Origin: Delphinapterus leucas
Lineage: Eukaryota; Chordata; Mammalia; Artiodactyla; Monodontidae
Direction: 5' to 3'
Assembly (NCBI RefSeq): GCF_002288925.2
Contig: NW_022098069.1
Location: 77,406,828 to 77,470,827 of the forward strand
Length of the DNA: 64,000 bases
Shown here piece after piece: positions 1-11,405 of this stretch (position 1 is the stretch's first letter; every line of letters begins with the position of its first letter). The notes beneath the pieces are model-generated. The model made no database searches and was not told where the DNA came from. It saw only the letters and a program-made list of their open reading frames with translations. Position numbers and translations under genes: made by a program.

Positions 1-316
1 TTTCAAAATAACTATGTGAAATGAAACAGACCAGATAAACAAGAGGACAGATAAACAATATAAACATACTCTATGTTTTCATTTATATAAAATTTTAGAA
101 TATGAAAAGGAATTATCGATGGCTGAAAGCAGGTAAGCACCTGCCTTGAGGCGTAGCAAAGGGTTGGGAAGGGCAGGAGGAAGGTACTAAAAAGCAGCAT
201 CAGGAAATTTGAGGACTGATGGCTGTATTTATCATCTTGTGATAATTTCACAAGATATATGTATTTCAAAACTTATCAAATAATACACTGTATTTTGGGG
301 GGAATACATACATCCC
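1..316. other. AT-rich unassigned DNA
   Basis: No gene or recognisable repeat is seen. The short reading frames here lack any family resemblance and have the composition of the surrounding non-coding DNA. Confidence 0.5.
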
Positions 317-915
317 AGTGTTCAAAACTGCAGCGCTATTTACAATAGCGAAAACACGGAAGCAACCTAAATGTCCATCAACAGATGAATGGATAAAGGA
401 GATCTGGTATATATACAATGGAATATTACTGAGCCATAAAAAGAATGAAATAATGCCATTTGCAGCAACATGGACGGACCTGGAGATTATCATACTAAGT
501 AAGTCAGAAAGAGAAAAAAAAATACCACATGCTAACACATATATATGGAATCTAAAAAAGAAAAGAAAATGGTTCTGAAGAACCTAGGGGCAGGACAGGA
601 ATAAAGTCACAGAGAATGGACATGAGGACACGGGGAGGGGGAAGGGTAAGCTGGTACGAAGTGGGAGAGTGGCATGGACATACACTACCAAATGTAAAAT
701 AGATAGCTAGCGGGAAGCAGCCGCATAGCACAGGGAGATCAGCTCGGTGCTTTGTGACCACCTAGAGGGGTGGGATAAGGAGGGTGGGAGGGAGACACAA
801 GAAGGAGGGGATATTGGGATATATGTACCCGTATAGCTGATTCACTTTGTTATAAAACAGAAACTAACACACCATTGTAAAGCAATTATACTCCAATAAA
901 GATGTTAAAAAAAAA
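317..915 (+). mobile_element. LINE-1, 5'-truncated 3' end
   Basis: The segment starts inside the last part of L1 ORF2: the frame at 318-578 reads like the L1 C-terminal block, with QPKCPSTDEWIK followed by a WYIY-type motif. It continues through an L1 3' UTR with a G-rich tract (about 630-660) and ends in a short A-tract after a CAATAAAGATG polyadenylation region. The same 3' end recurs at 8300-8669 and 38,828-39,147, so it belongs to the same L1 lineage. ORF2 is a tiny remnant and not functional. No direct target-site duplication is evident. Confidence 0.9.
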
Positions 916-1204
916 GTAAGCCCCCAAAATCTTATAATCAATAGAGATATCACACACTGAAAAGAAAAAAAAGTTTCATTCCATAGGCTAACAAAGCATC
1001 CCATTAAATACACAGTCATAGAAAGCTTAATTAATACACTAATGTTATATACCTTCAGAATTTGTGATTCAAATAGTACACAGAAAAACAGAAGTTAATG
1101 ATTTAAAATATACCTGTAAGGGAATTTTAAATTAATTATATTGAAATATAAATACTAAGTTCATTTTTATTGAAATCAACATGACCTACAGGACAATAAA
1201 TTAG

Positions 1205-2056
1205 TAGCATGGTAGATTAAGATGGCCACGTATTTTGGCCATGTCTCCCAAAAAGAGATGGAGTCTATTTCTCTTCCCCTTGATTCTGGTCTGGACCCAC
1301 AAGTTTCCTTGACCACTAGAACACAACAGAAGTAACCATATAACTGATGAGGTTGGGCCTTAAGAGATCTATAGTTCTTGCTTTCATACGTTTAGGAAGT
1401 TTCCTCTTGGAACTCACTCACTACACAGAGAGAACTCCAAAGCAGATCGTGAGGCAATGAGGAGGACAGTTAAGGTGCCCCCATTGACAACCTCAGCTAA
1501 GTGTCCAGACAACAGCCAGCACCCACTACCAGCCATGGTGAATGAGCCATCTTAGATGTTCTAGTCTAGTTCAGCTTCTGGGTGATTAGAGTCTCAGCTG
1601 ACACCGTGTGAAGCAGAAGATCTGCCTAACTAGTCCACTGTCTTAGTATGCTCAGGCTACTATAGCAAAATACCACAGACTAGGTGGCTTAAAAACAACA
1701 GAATTTCTCTCTCACAATTATGGAGACTAGGAAGTCTGAGATCAAGCCACTGGCAAATTCAAGGTCTGGTGAAAGCCTGCTTTCTGGTTCATAGAAGGCC
1801 ATCTTCTTCTTGTGTCCTTACTTGGTGGAAGAGGAAAAGGAACTCTCTAGGGCACCAATTCCATTCATGAGGGCTCCATCCTCATGACCTAAACACCTCC
1901 CTAAATCCCAACTTCCTAATACCATCACATTGGGATTAGGTTTCAACATATAAATTTGTGGAAAACATGAATATTCAGCCTATAGTACCAGTCAATCCAC
2001 AAAATTAAGAGAAATAATAAATCATACTGTTTTTAGAACCACTAAATTTAGGGATG
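1205..2056 (+). repeat. Ancient LTR-like repeat, split in two
   Basis: The parts at 1205-1640 and about 1991-2056 resemble the left part and the 3' end of one ancient mammalian LTR-type repeat. The right part has the AAATAAT...TTTTAGAACCACTAAATTTAGGG ending typical of such elements (here shown with a gap). A minus-strand MaLR-like LTR sits between them. The family assignment comes from remembered consensus and is uncertain; the split arrangement is the stronger observation. Confidence 0.45.
1641..1990 (-). mobile_element. ERVL-MaLR LTR (MLT1/MST-like)
   Basis: Read on the given strand it opens with TGTCTTAGTATGCTCAGGCT and passes through ACCACAGACTAGGTGGCTTA. It closes with a segment resembling GGATTAGGTTTCAACATATAA and CAGCCTATAGTA, which is the reverse complement of a MaLR-type LTR. 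About 350 bp. No internal retroviral region adjoins it, so it is a solo LTR. It appears inserted in the repeat that flanks it on both sides. Confidence 0.7.
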
Positions 2057-3766
2057 GTGTGCTATGCAGATATCGAGACTGAAATAGAGGGTAAAAGTTC
2101 AACTGTGATTGAAAATGAACAGGACTCTGGAGTCAGGCTTCCTGCTTTTACTCCTTGGACCTATGGTAGTATGACCTTGGTCAACTCACAATTCATTCCA
2201 TTTCTGAGTCTCAGTTGCAACAGAAATTACTTTGTGGAATTGTTGGGAGAAGTGAAGAGAAGGGTTCCTATAAAGCACTTACGCAGAGACTGGAACTTGG
2301 TAAAAAGTTCAACACATATTGCCTGTTGTTGTGTTGTTGCTACTGATGTTGATGTTAACTTGGTCTGTATGAAATATTACACATGAGATTTCACTCTCTT
2401 GAGGGCTTGTAGTGTTAAGGAAAGAATGGAGAAATTAAGAAAGCATAAAATCAGAGAGAGCATATGTTCAATATACATATTTCAAAGGATACATAATTTT
2501 AATAAGCTGTTATTTAAAATAACAGCATTGTTGGACAGTAAGGTAATTTTCACATTGAGTGAATAAAGCTATGATTTATTTTTCTTAAATTGTTTCAAAG
2601 TACATTACCCTTTGCCATTTTTTTTCAAGATATATTCAAATTGGTGCATTGATTACATGTTATTGTGAAGCTTAAATACCTAAACTTAGTTGACTATCTA
2701 TAGTTTTGCATGATGATAGAATTGATGTCATTGCTTATCTAATAAAATAATTGATTTGGCTATTTAAGATGAAACTGAAGTTATCTCATCCCAGCAATAT
2801 GCCATACATATGTCTCAATATTATTTCATTACATGCTCCATTTGTTCTTTATTTATCTGATTAAATTTCAGTTTCTGACAAGAACTCTCATTTATGCTGG
2901 GCATTCAGAAAATCCTTCTCCCCTTTATTTATATTTTTTTAATTTCCCAGTGGTATTCTCTAATTAGCTCTAAATTTTGACTTCGCATTTAAAATGGCTT
3001 TTCTTTGTCCTTAAGAGAAAATTAACATTGGATTGATACTAATAACTAGTATCTATTTGTGTTACCCAAACAGCAAGTATTTTTATCTCTATGTTTGACC
3101 AACTTCACATTGTAAACCACTAATTTCACTTGCAAGGAGTCAAACTCTTAATTTCCTCTGCATTTACCCTTCTCAGCTCAGCAGGACATGTCTCTTTTCT
3201 CAAGGCTCCACTATAGACTTAATTTATCCTATAGAGAAAGGCAGTCATTCTGAGACATAGTTATGAAAAACTGCTACTGCTTCCTACTGATCTGTCTACC
3301 AAATCCCATGGGCATCTCCCTGAAATTCACCCTTTAGATTAGAGGTCTCTTATGCTTGAAAACTTTCTATACGTTTAAGATATTAACATAAATCTAGAGT
3401 GGTTCCAACAAATCATAGGAGAAATGTAAAAGGGAAATAAATTAAGGGAAAATTATATCTCTGAAGAAAATAAAATTTTACTTATAGAATTGACTAAAGA
3501 GAATACATATTTAAAAATCATCAAGCAGTTCCTAAAGCCTCCATTTTCTTTACTGTAGATTTAAGGAAGCACCTCATGACAAGTCAACCTAGTTTGTTCG
3601 CTTTGTGCTCTTACTCAGAGCTGTCTTTCTCAGAAATGTCTTGATCAATATAAAAGCTGTGTTCAAATAACTATTTTCTCTAATTACCTGAGTCAACAGG
3701 GGGAAAAAAGGACAGTAAAAAAGAACAGAACTGGACAATAGTTTTCAATGATTAAACAGAATTTCT
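2057..3766. other. Unassigned AT-rich intergenic DNA
   Basis: I see no coding exon, RNA gene or clear repeat. The 110-codon frame starting at 2054 begins in the flanking repeat and has no recognisable domain. Confidence 0.5.
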
Positions 3767-4093
3767 GGGACTTCCCTGCTGGCACATTGGTTAAGAATCC
3801 CCCTGCCAATGCAGGGGACATGGGTTCGAGCCCTGGTCCGGGAAGATCCAGCATGCTGCAGAGCACCTAAGCCCGTATGCCACAACTACTGAGCCCGCGT
3901 GCCACAACTACTGAAGCCTGCGCTCCTAGGGCCCATGCTCCGCAACAAGAGAAGCCACCGCAGTGAGAAGCCCGTGCGCCACAACAAAGAGTAGCCCCCA
4001 CTGGCTGTAACTACAGAAAGCCTGCGTGCAGCAACGAAGACCCAACGCAGCCAAAAATAAATAAATAAATGTATTAAAAAAACAAAAAAAAAA
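3767..4093 (+). mobile_element. CHR-type SINE, long form
   Basis: tRNA-derived head (GACTTCCCTGCTGGCACA, then a B-box-like GGTTCGAGCCCTGG) followed by the long body with repeated CCACAACTACTGA units, an ACGCAGCCAAAAATAAATAA tail and an A-rich end. Flanks carry a weak duplication (ACAGAATTT / ACAGAAAAT), consistent with an older copy. The head is a retroposed tRNA relic, not a tRNA gene. Confidence 0.92.
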
Positions 4094-5201
4094 TACAGAA
4101 AATCCTGATAGAGCCAGAAATATGATAAGAAAACTCACTTTAATGATAAAGCTATAGGGACAAGTTAATTGGCCAATGTCAGTTAGAAAATTAATAACTA
4201 ATGACTAAAAAAAACATGCTTTAGATTTTTTGACTAAACTTGTGTTTAGGTCTTTTAATGATATTACTTTTAAAAAACCTTAATTGACATAATATGGGTT
4301 GTATTATTTGGAAAGTATTAGGAGGATCCTAAAGAAAGAGGAGTTTCTTCAGTCATCCAGGCTGTGATGGAAACAGAACTCACACTTAGTCCTTGCTACA
4401 TATTCGTAATTTCACAGTGGATATCTGTACCTAAATACAAAACCAGACATGCAAGAAAGAATCATGACAAACGCAACTTAGTTGTCAGAGCAAAGCCACA
4501 TCCCTACGACAAATAATTTTGATTTAATTATCAGTTCTTGAGTTCCTTGTTCCATAGAGATGCGACCAAGGGCTATGTGAGCAAAGCTATCCATCATCAA
4601 TTAGATTCACCAGCCATACAGATAGGCATGTCCAGCAATATTTCAACACCAAGTGACGTAATACGTATAGTACAGAACCCAAGCAGGTTCTGCAGGCACA
4701 GCTAAGTTGCACGATGAGCTGGCCCACAGTTTCAGTTCCATCTGTTCTTACTGCATTGCCTTCTTTCCCTTGAATCACAGCTGTGGTCCCGTGAGTTCCC
4801 AAATTCAAACCCAGCTTACAGATGGTGCCACATATTGGTATAATCCAGATGTAAAACTGCCATAGAAGTTCCACCACGTTCAGGTGGCTCTAAAAGAAGT
4901 GGAGAAGGAAAATCCTCTCTGTGGACAGATATTCAAGGAATACATGTACTGGCCATTTCACCTGAAGGAGAGATGGCCAGAACTATAGACCTAAGGAGGC
5001 CAGATATTTTCTCCCCTGTCCTCAGCGGGTAGAGAACGGGGCGTTGGCCCATGACTGACCACTCAGATTCTCCTGGCTCAAGTTCTGAAATTTGAAGTCT
5101 GAGAAATTTATACAAAGATAGAGTGTCAAATTAGAGATTTCGCCAACTGGTGGAGTCAAGTGTGCAGGGGCAGCAGCAGCAACAATAATAGTCAATTAAA
5201 A
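4094..5201. other. Unassigned intergenic DNA
   Basis: Base composition is slightly more balanced here (about 4500-5100), but both strands show only short frames without recognisable domains. It may hold an eroded retroviral-type repeat; I cannot name one. Confidence 0.4.
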
Positions 5202-5214
5202 ATATGAGGTTCTG

Positions 5215-5425
5215 GGCTTCCCTGGTGGCGCAGTGGTTGAGAGTCCACCTGCCAATGCAGGGGACACGGGTTCGTGCCCCAGTCCGGGAAGATCCCACAT
5301 GCCGCGGACCAGCTGGGCCCGTGAGCCATGGCTGCTGAATCTGCACGTCCGGAGCCTGTGCTCCGCAACGGGAGAAGCCGCAGCGGCGAGAGGCCCACGT
5401 ACTGCCAAAAAATATATATATATAT
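5215..5425 (+). mobile_element. CHR-type SINE, short form
   Basis: Short (about 200 bp) CHR-type SINE: GGCTTCCCTGGTGGCGCAGT head, B-box-like GGTTCGTGCCCC and the AGAGGCCCACGTACTGCC end, then a short A-run and a (TA)n tail. A perfect 13-bp target duplication, ATATGAGGTTCTG, flanks it at 5202-5214 and 5426-5438, so insertion is relatively recent. Long frames on both strands across this element are SINE artefacts. Confidence 0.96.
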
Positions 5426-5438
5426 ATATGAGGTTCTG

Positions 5439-6361
5439 ACCAAGCAATTTCTCTGAGTTGTCATGCTGACGTTGATCTTCGTCCAAGCCTAGTTCTACAG
5501 TACTCCTTGAAATCCCATGATTTAGCAGTCACTTTTCTAAAAATTACTATTTTATTCAAGGTAACCGGAGTTGCTTTCTGAACTCAAGAACCTGACAAAT
5601 ACATCCTCTGCTTCTGTAAATAAAGATAATTCAAAATGTTCTATTCACCAAGTGATATGCCTTATGAGTTTAATGCTGGGTCTATTTAAAAAAGAAAAAT
5701 ACCTTCACTTCCAATATGTGAACAGTTATGTATAGAGATTTGTATTTCAAAGCAAGATTGACATTCTGGGATTATGTTTTACAGATATGATAGCCATAAT
5801 TAATAATAAATCTCTATAAATTGCAACACACTAATATATTATTTGAATGATTTTCCTAATAATATGTGGAAAAAAATTTGGTTTGTGATTAGAAAATTTC
5901 TAAACTGCTGAAGTTTTATAAACTAATATTTCATAGCTGAGATTAATGTTCTATCTTAAAAGGAAATACGAAGATTTTTCAGAACACCTAGTTCAGTTGA
6001 ACTAGAATAGAAATTAAAATTTTACCCATACATATTAATTGGTTTTAATATGAGAATTAACATAAGTATACTAATGTGGTAGGACTGTGAAATAATCAGC
6101 AGGTAATAATATAAATCTTAAAATGCAAAATTGGAAAGCAAGAATAAATAATGTTTACTTTGTTTTGAATAATCTATGAACTATAATTACTGCTTCTGTT
6201 TATTCATGTTTGGCTCAAAACATAAATCAACTTAAGGCCAAGTAAGCTGCTGTTTTCTTCTTTTGATCTTTTATTTTTTGAAAAAAATATGTGCAGGGGG
6301 CAGGATTTACCCTTAAGATGGAAGAAGATCCTGTTGAACTCATAAACAGAAAACTCAATTT
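5439..6361. other. Unassigned AT-rich intergenic DNA
   Basis: Strongly AT-rich sequence with no reading frame or repeat that I can support. Confidence 0.5.
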
Positions 6362-6379
6362 AAAACTTAATGTCGTGAC

Positions 6380-8296
6380 AAGCCCACAGCAAACATCATC
6401 CTCAATGGTGAAAAACTGAAAGCATTTCCACTAAGATCAGGAACAAGACAAGGTTGCCCACTCTCACCACTCTTATTCAACATAGTTTTGGAAGTTTTAG
6501 CCACAGCAATCAGAGAAGAAAAGGAAATAAAAGGAATCCAAATCGGAAAAGAAGAAGTAAAGCTGTCACTGTTTGCAGATGACATGATACTATACATAGA
6601 GAATCCTAAAGATGCTACCAGAAAACTACTAGAGCTAATCAATGAATTTGGTAAAGTAGCAGGATACAAAATTAATGCATAGAAATCTCTGGCATTCCTA
6701 TATACTAATGATGAAAAATCTGAAAGTGAAATCAAGAAAACACTCCCATTTATCAATGCAACAAAAAGAATAAAATATCTAGGAATAAACCTACCTAAGG
6801 AGACAAAAGACCTGTATGCAGAAAATTATAAGACACTGATGAAAGAAATTAAAGATGATACAAATAGATGGAGAGATATACCATGTTCTTGGATGGGAAG
6901 AATCAACATTGTGAAAATGACTCTACTACCCAAAGCAATCTACAGATTCAATGCAATCCTTATAAAACTACCACTGGCATTTTTCACAGAACTAGAACAA
7001 AAAATTTCACAATTTGTATGGAAACACAAAAGACCCCGAATAGCCAAAGCCATCTTGAGAACGAAAAAAGGAGCTGGAGGAATCAGGCTCCCTGACTTCA
7101 GACTATACTACAAAGCTACAGTAATCAAGACAGTATGGTACTGGCACAAAAACAGAAAGATAGATCAATGGAACAGGATAGAAAGCCCAGTGATAAACCC
7201 ACGCACATATGGACATCTTATCTTTGATAAAGGTGGCAGGAATGTACAGTGGAGAAAGGACAGCCTCTTCAATAAATGGTGCTGGGAAAACTGGACAGGT
7301 ACATGTAAAAGTATGAGATTAGATCACTCCCTAACACCATACACAAAAATAAGCTCAAAATGGATTAAAGACCTAAATGTAAGGCCAGAAACTATCAAAC
7401 TCTTAGAGGAAAACATAGGCAGAACACTCTATGACATAAATCACAGCAAGATCCTTTCTGACCCACCTCCTAGAGAAATGGAAATAAAAACAAAAATAAA
7501 CAAATGGGACCTAATGAAACTTCAGAGCTTTTGCACAGCAAAGGAAACCATAAACAAGACCAAAAGACAACCCTCAGAATGGGAGAAAATATTTGCAAAT
7601 GAAGCAACGGACAAATGATTAATCTCCAAAATTTACAAGCAGCTCATGCAGCTCAATAACAAAAAAACAAACAACCCAATCCAAAAATGGGCAGAAGACC
7701 TAAATAGACATTTCTCCAAAGAAGAGATACAGAATGCCAACAAACACATGAAAGCATGCTCAACATCATTAATCATTAGAGAAATGCAAATCAAAACTAC
7801 AATGAGATATCATCTCACACCAGTCAGAATGGCCATCATCAAAAAATCTAGAAACAATAAATGCTGGAGAGGGTGTGGAGAAAAGGGAACACTCTTGCAC
7901 TGCTGGTGGGAATGTGAATTGGTTCAGCCACTATGGAGAACAGTACGGAGGTTCCTTAAAAAACTACAAATAGAATTACCATATGACCCAGCAATCCCAC
8001 TACTGGGCATATACCCTGGGAAAACCAAAATTCAAACAGAGTCATGTACCAAAATGTTCATTGCAGCTCTATTTACAATAGCCCGGAGATGGAAACAACC
8101 TAAGTGTCCGTCATCGGATGAATGGATAAAGAAGATGTGGCACATATATACAATGGAATATTACTCAGCCTTAAAAAGAAACGAAACTGAGTTATTTGTA
8201 ATGAGATGGATAGACCTAGAGTCTGTCATACAGAGTGAAGTAAGTCAGAAAGAAAAAGACAAATACCGTATGCTAACACATATATATGGAATTTAA
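6380..8296 (+). pseudogene. L1 ORF2 pseudogene (3' part)
   Basis: One reading frame runs through the whole interval with only two in-frame stops, a TAG at 6680-6682 and a TGA at 7616-7618, and no frameshift. The first part carries the reverse-transcriptase catalytic motif FADDM (within 6560-6600). The last part has the cysteine-rich C-terminal region seen in L1 ([19 protein letters not shown]). The endonuclease domain and the start of the reverse transcriptase are absent, so no active protein could be made. It encodes no host function. Confidence 0.92.
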
Positions 8297-8669
8297 GGGG
8301 AAAAAAATGTCATGAAGAACCTAGGGGTAAGACAGGAATAAAGACGCAGACCTACTGGAGAACGGACTTGAGGATATGGGGAGGGGGAGGGGTGAGCTTT
8401 GACAGGGCGAGAGAGAGTCATGGACATATACACACTAACAAACGTAGTAAGGTAGATAGCTAGTGGGAAGCAGCCGCATGGCACAGGGATATTAGCTCGG
8501 TGCTTTGTGACAGCCTGGAGGGGTGGGATAGGGAGAGTGGGAGGGAGGGAGACGCAAGAGGGAAGACATATGGGAACATATGTATATGTATAACTGATTC
8601 ACTTTGTTATAAAGCAGAAACTAACACACCATTGTAAAGCAATTATACCCCAATAAAGATGTTAAAAAA

Positions 8670-8769
8670 NNNNNNNNNNNNNNNNNNNNNNNNNNNNNNN
8701 NNNNNNNNNNNNNNNNNNNNNNNNNNNNNNNNNNNNNNNNNNNNNNNNNNNNNNNNNNNNNNNNNNNNN
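8670..8769. other. Assembly gap (100 N)
   Basis: Exactly 100 undetermined bases lie within the poly(A) tail of the L1 copy. A round number like this usually marks a gap of unknown true size. Confidence 0.98.
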
Positions 8770-8800
8770 AAAAAAAAAAAAAAAAAAAACTTAATGTCAT

Positions 8801-9011
8801 TGGGCTTCCCTGGTGGCACAGTGGTTGAGAGTCCACCTGCCGATGCAGGGGACACGGGTTTGTGCCCCGGTCTGGGAAGATCCCACATGCCGTGGAGCAG
8901 CTAGGCCCGTGAGCCATGGCCGCTGAGCCTGCGCGTCCGGAGCCTGTGCTCTGCAATGGGAGAGGCCACAACAGTGAGAGGCCCACGTACCGCAAAAAAA
9001 AAAACCAAAAA
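8801..9011 (+). mobile_element. CHR-type SINE, short form
   Basis: Short CHR-type SINE with the GGCTTCCCTGGTGGCACAGT head and an A-rich end containing ACCGC followed by an interrupted A-run. Its target duplication, ACTTAATG(T/C)CAT, is found at about 8789-8800 and 9016-9027 with one difference. It landed at the L1 tail/target boundary, so the same target word appears three times in this locus. Confidence 0.95.
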
Positions 9012-9027
9012 AAAAACTTAATGCCAT

Positions 9028-9975
9028 CATTTACTATATGAATGATTATAATTAAGCATGTGAAGTGGGCCATGGCTCCAATGTCTGTGTTCATAATACT
9101 CAAATATGAATCCTGAAAATATTGTTCCTCGTTGAACCAAGAAAGAAAGAATCATCAAAGGGAGCAAGTGACTGAAAGGAATTGTGGTCACTCCAAATGT
9201 CAATGAAGCCAGAAATAGTCTTTTAAAAGTCAGCTATGCTGCCAGTGAATGCAGAAAGGGCAATGCTTATGAGTCATTAATATAATCAAAGTAATAGCTG
9301 AATGGGCTGCTAATCAATTAATAATACAAACTAGACTATTCCAGCATTTAAATTCACTTGGACACATTCAATTTAAAAGACCATGTTCCACATATTAAGA
9401 GATATAACATTTATATTACAAAAAAATGTTTGTTTTCCTATCTTTTTTAAAGAGAAAATAAAAATGCTCTAGAGCCATGGTCTGAATCTCACTCTGTACT
9501 TAAATATGAGGAAGGAAAGCATTAGAAATAATAAAGAATGTTCTTCTTTTCCAATCTCTAGGCACACATTTAATCGGAATAATGTAACTGATGGATGTCC
9601 TCCACAGACATATGTAGAGGTGATGGACCATGCCCAAGTCGTTCATAAGTCACTTAATAAATGAGAGCGAGACAGAGACAGAGACAGAATAATCAAGTAT
9701 TTGCAGAAGGAGAAGCTATAGGTGTTTCCAGGCAGAGGGACATAAAAGTGTCAGAATTATTTTAAACTGTTTGATATATAAATATGTAATAATGCCCTGG
9801 TATCTCAAAAGAGATAATGCAACTTGCAAACACTCTTAGGTCAGAATTTATGTACGAATTTTATCTCATTTAGAATCTAAATTAAAACAAGCCTTGACTC
9901 TGAGTATATACTGATGCAAATTATTTTGCCAGGGTTATGATAAAATATATGCTTTGATAAAGTTAATTCCTATAT
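9028..9975. other. Unassigned AT-rich intergenic DNA
   Basis: No gene or named repeat is supported. A short GAGACA-type simple repeat occurs near 9667-9686. Confidence 0.5.
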
Positions 9976-10358
9976 CAGGATACACAAAGTGGAGCCCACC
10001 CCAGTGGCCAAGCCCAGGTCACAAATCTAAACCAAAGTCAGCCTGCACTCTCAGGAAACACTGGTAAGGAAACCTAACGCACCAATCGTTCTCCAACTCA
10101 GCTTTGGCCAGCTTACCTTACCCAAGAAAATAGGACCCACCAGCCTTATAAGGAAATCCCTGCCCTCCTAGCCACTCATGCCCTGTTTCCCTGTTGCTGC
10201 TTCTAACACTCTATAAAACTCTCTCTTGTCCCAAATCCCTCTGGCAGAATGTTCCACTGCTTGTGAGGCCCTGTACTGCCCCAAACCATGGATTGTTTTC
10301 CCTTGAATACAAGACACCAAACTGATGACTAAACTGTTTTACTTTTGTCATTTGACAG
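9976..10358 (+). mobile_element. Solo LTR-like element
   Basis: The segment has the layout of a retroviral LTR. A C-rich, pyrimidine-rich U3-like part is followed by a TATA box (CTATAAAACTC, about 10,211). Then come a CACTGCTTGTGAGGCCCTGT R-like part and an ATTGTTTTCCCTTGAATACA region before a CATTTGACA end. It resembles a mammalian class I endogenous-retrovirus LTR known from memory, but I cannot name the family. No gag, pol or env adjoins it. Confidence 0.55.
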
Positions 10359-10886
10359 TTTATACCAATCCATAAACACATACTGATGTCACCTAAATGC
10401 TCCTTCAATGAGTGAAATATTCAATTCACAATTAAAATTACAATAAGGAAACAGTCTTTCCCAAATGCCCACTAAAATACCTATGAAAGAAGAAATAAAA
10501 GACATGAAGATTTACTTTTTTGAAAAACAAGACTATTGTCACTATATGAGCAGTGTCCCTTAATTAGAATGTCTAAGAATTTCGTTAAGAAGAAAAAAAA
10601 TCCAACCCCTCTTTCACATCCAAAATGGATCCGTTTCTTCAACACAACAGAAAGACACTTTATCCATCCCTCACTGTCTTGTCTTCATACCAACCACAAA
10701 CCCTTAAACTGTAGCAACCATACTCTAAAAGCTGGCAGCGTTCCGTTACTGTAGGTGGTCAGTTTTTGAGGAACACACTGCCCATCCCTAACGAATGACC
10801 TTTTAATCTTCTGTGTCATGAAGATATATAACTTCTCTGAAATTTAAAATATTTTAAGTAAAAACAGTATTTGGGGGTTGGCAGTG
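10359..10886. other. Unassigned intergenic DNA
   Basis: No gene is seen. The 72-codon frame at 10,536-10,754 has no recognisable domain and spans a homopolymeric A run. Confidence 0.5.
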
Positions 10887-11405
10887 TAATATTTTCTTAT
10901 TGTTGCTATAACAAACTGCCATGATAATGTCTTAAAAGAACACAAATTTAGTATCTTACAGTTCTGGAGTCAGAAGTCTGAAATGGGTCTCACTAGACTG
11001 AAATCAATGTGTTGACAGGACTGTGTTCCTTTATGGAGGCTCTAGGGAGAGAATTCATTTGTTGCCTTTTCCAGCTTCTGGAGGTTGCCTACATTCCTTG
11101 GCTTATGGCCTTATTCTACCTTTAAAGTCAGCATTGGCTGGTTGAGTACCTGCCACACATCACTCTAACCTTGCTTTCTTCACCATATCCTCTTTTCTGA
11201 CTCTTCTGCCTCCTTCTTCCACATTTAAACAATCCTGTGATCTCATAGGGCCCATCATTATAATCAGGATAATCATATTTTAAGGTCAACTGAGTAGCAA
11301 CCTTAATTCCTTTTGCAATCAATTCCCCTTGGCTATGTAACCTAACATATTCAGGGGTTTGGACATGTCTATGTTTTGGGGGCGAAGCATTATTCTGCCT
11401 ACAGC
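10887..11405 (-). mobile_element. ERVL-MaLR LTR (MLT1-like), diverged
   Basis: Reverse-complement hallmarks of MLT1-type LTRs run in order: TTGTTGCTATAACAAACTGCC, TTACAGTTCTGGAGTCAGAAG, CCAGCTTCTGGAGGTTGCC, CCTTGGCTTATGGCC, a degenerate middle, and a TCTATGTTTTGGGGGCGAAG end close to a CTACAGCA terminus (each quoted stretch is discontinuous with the next). Heavily diverged, so an ancient insertion. Confidence 0.7.

Larger units (their letters stand above)
6375..8785 (+). mobile_element. LINE-1, 2.4 kb, 5'-truncated
   Basis: An L1 copy truncated inside the reverse-transcriptase part of ORF2, continuing through the ORF2 C-terminus and the 3' UTR to a poly(A) run broken by the assembly gap. A direct target duplication, AAAACTTAATGTC, lies at 6362-6374 and again at 8786-8798 just after the poly(A), which fixes both ends. 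The low number of disabling changes in ORF2 suggests a fairly young insertion. Confidence 0.95.

Noticed and set aside
3767..3850. tRNA-like sequence with A- and B-box motifs in the SINE heads
   Set aside because: These are retroposed tRNA-derived heads of CHR SINEs with target duplications and tails, not functional tRNA genes.
4587..4877. 96-codon minus-strand frame in repeat-free DNA
   Set aside because: No domain, no promoter or splice context, and length within chance expectation.
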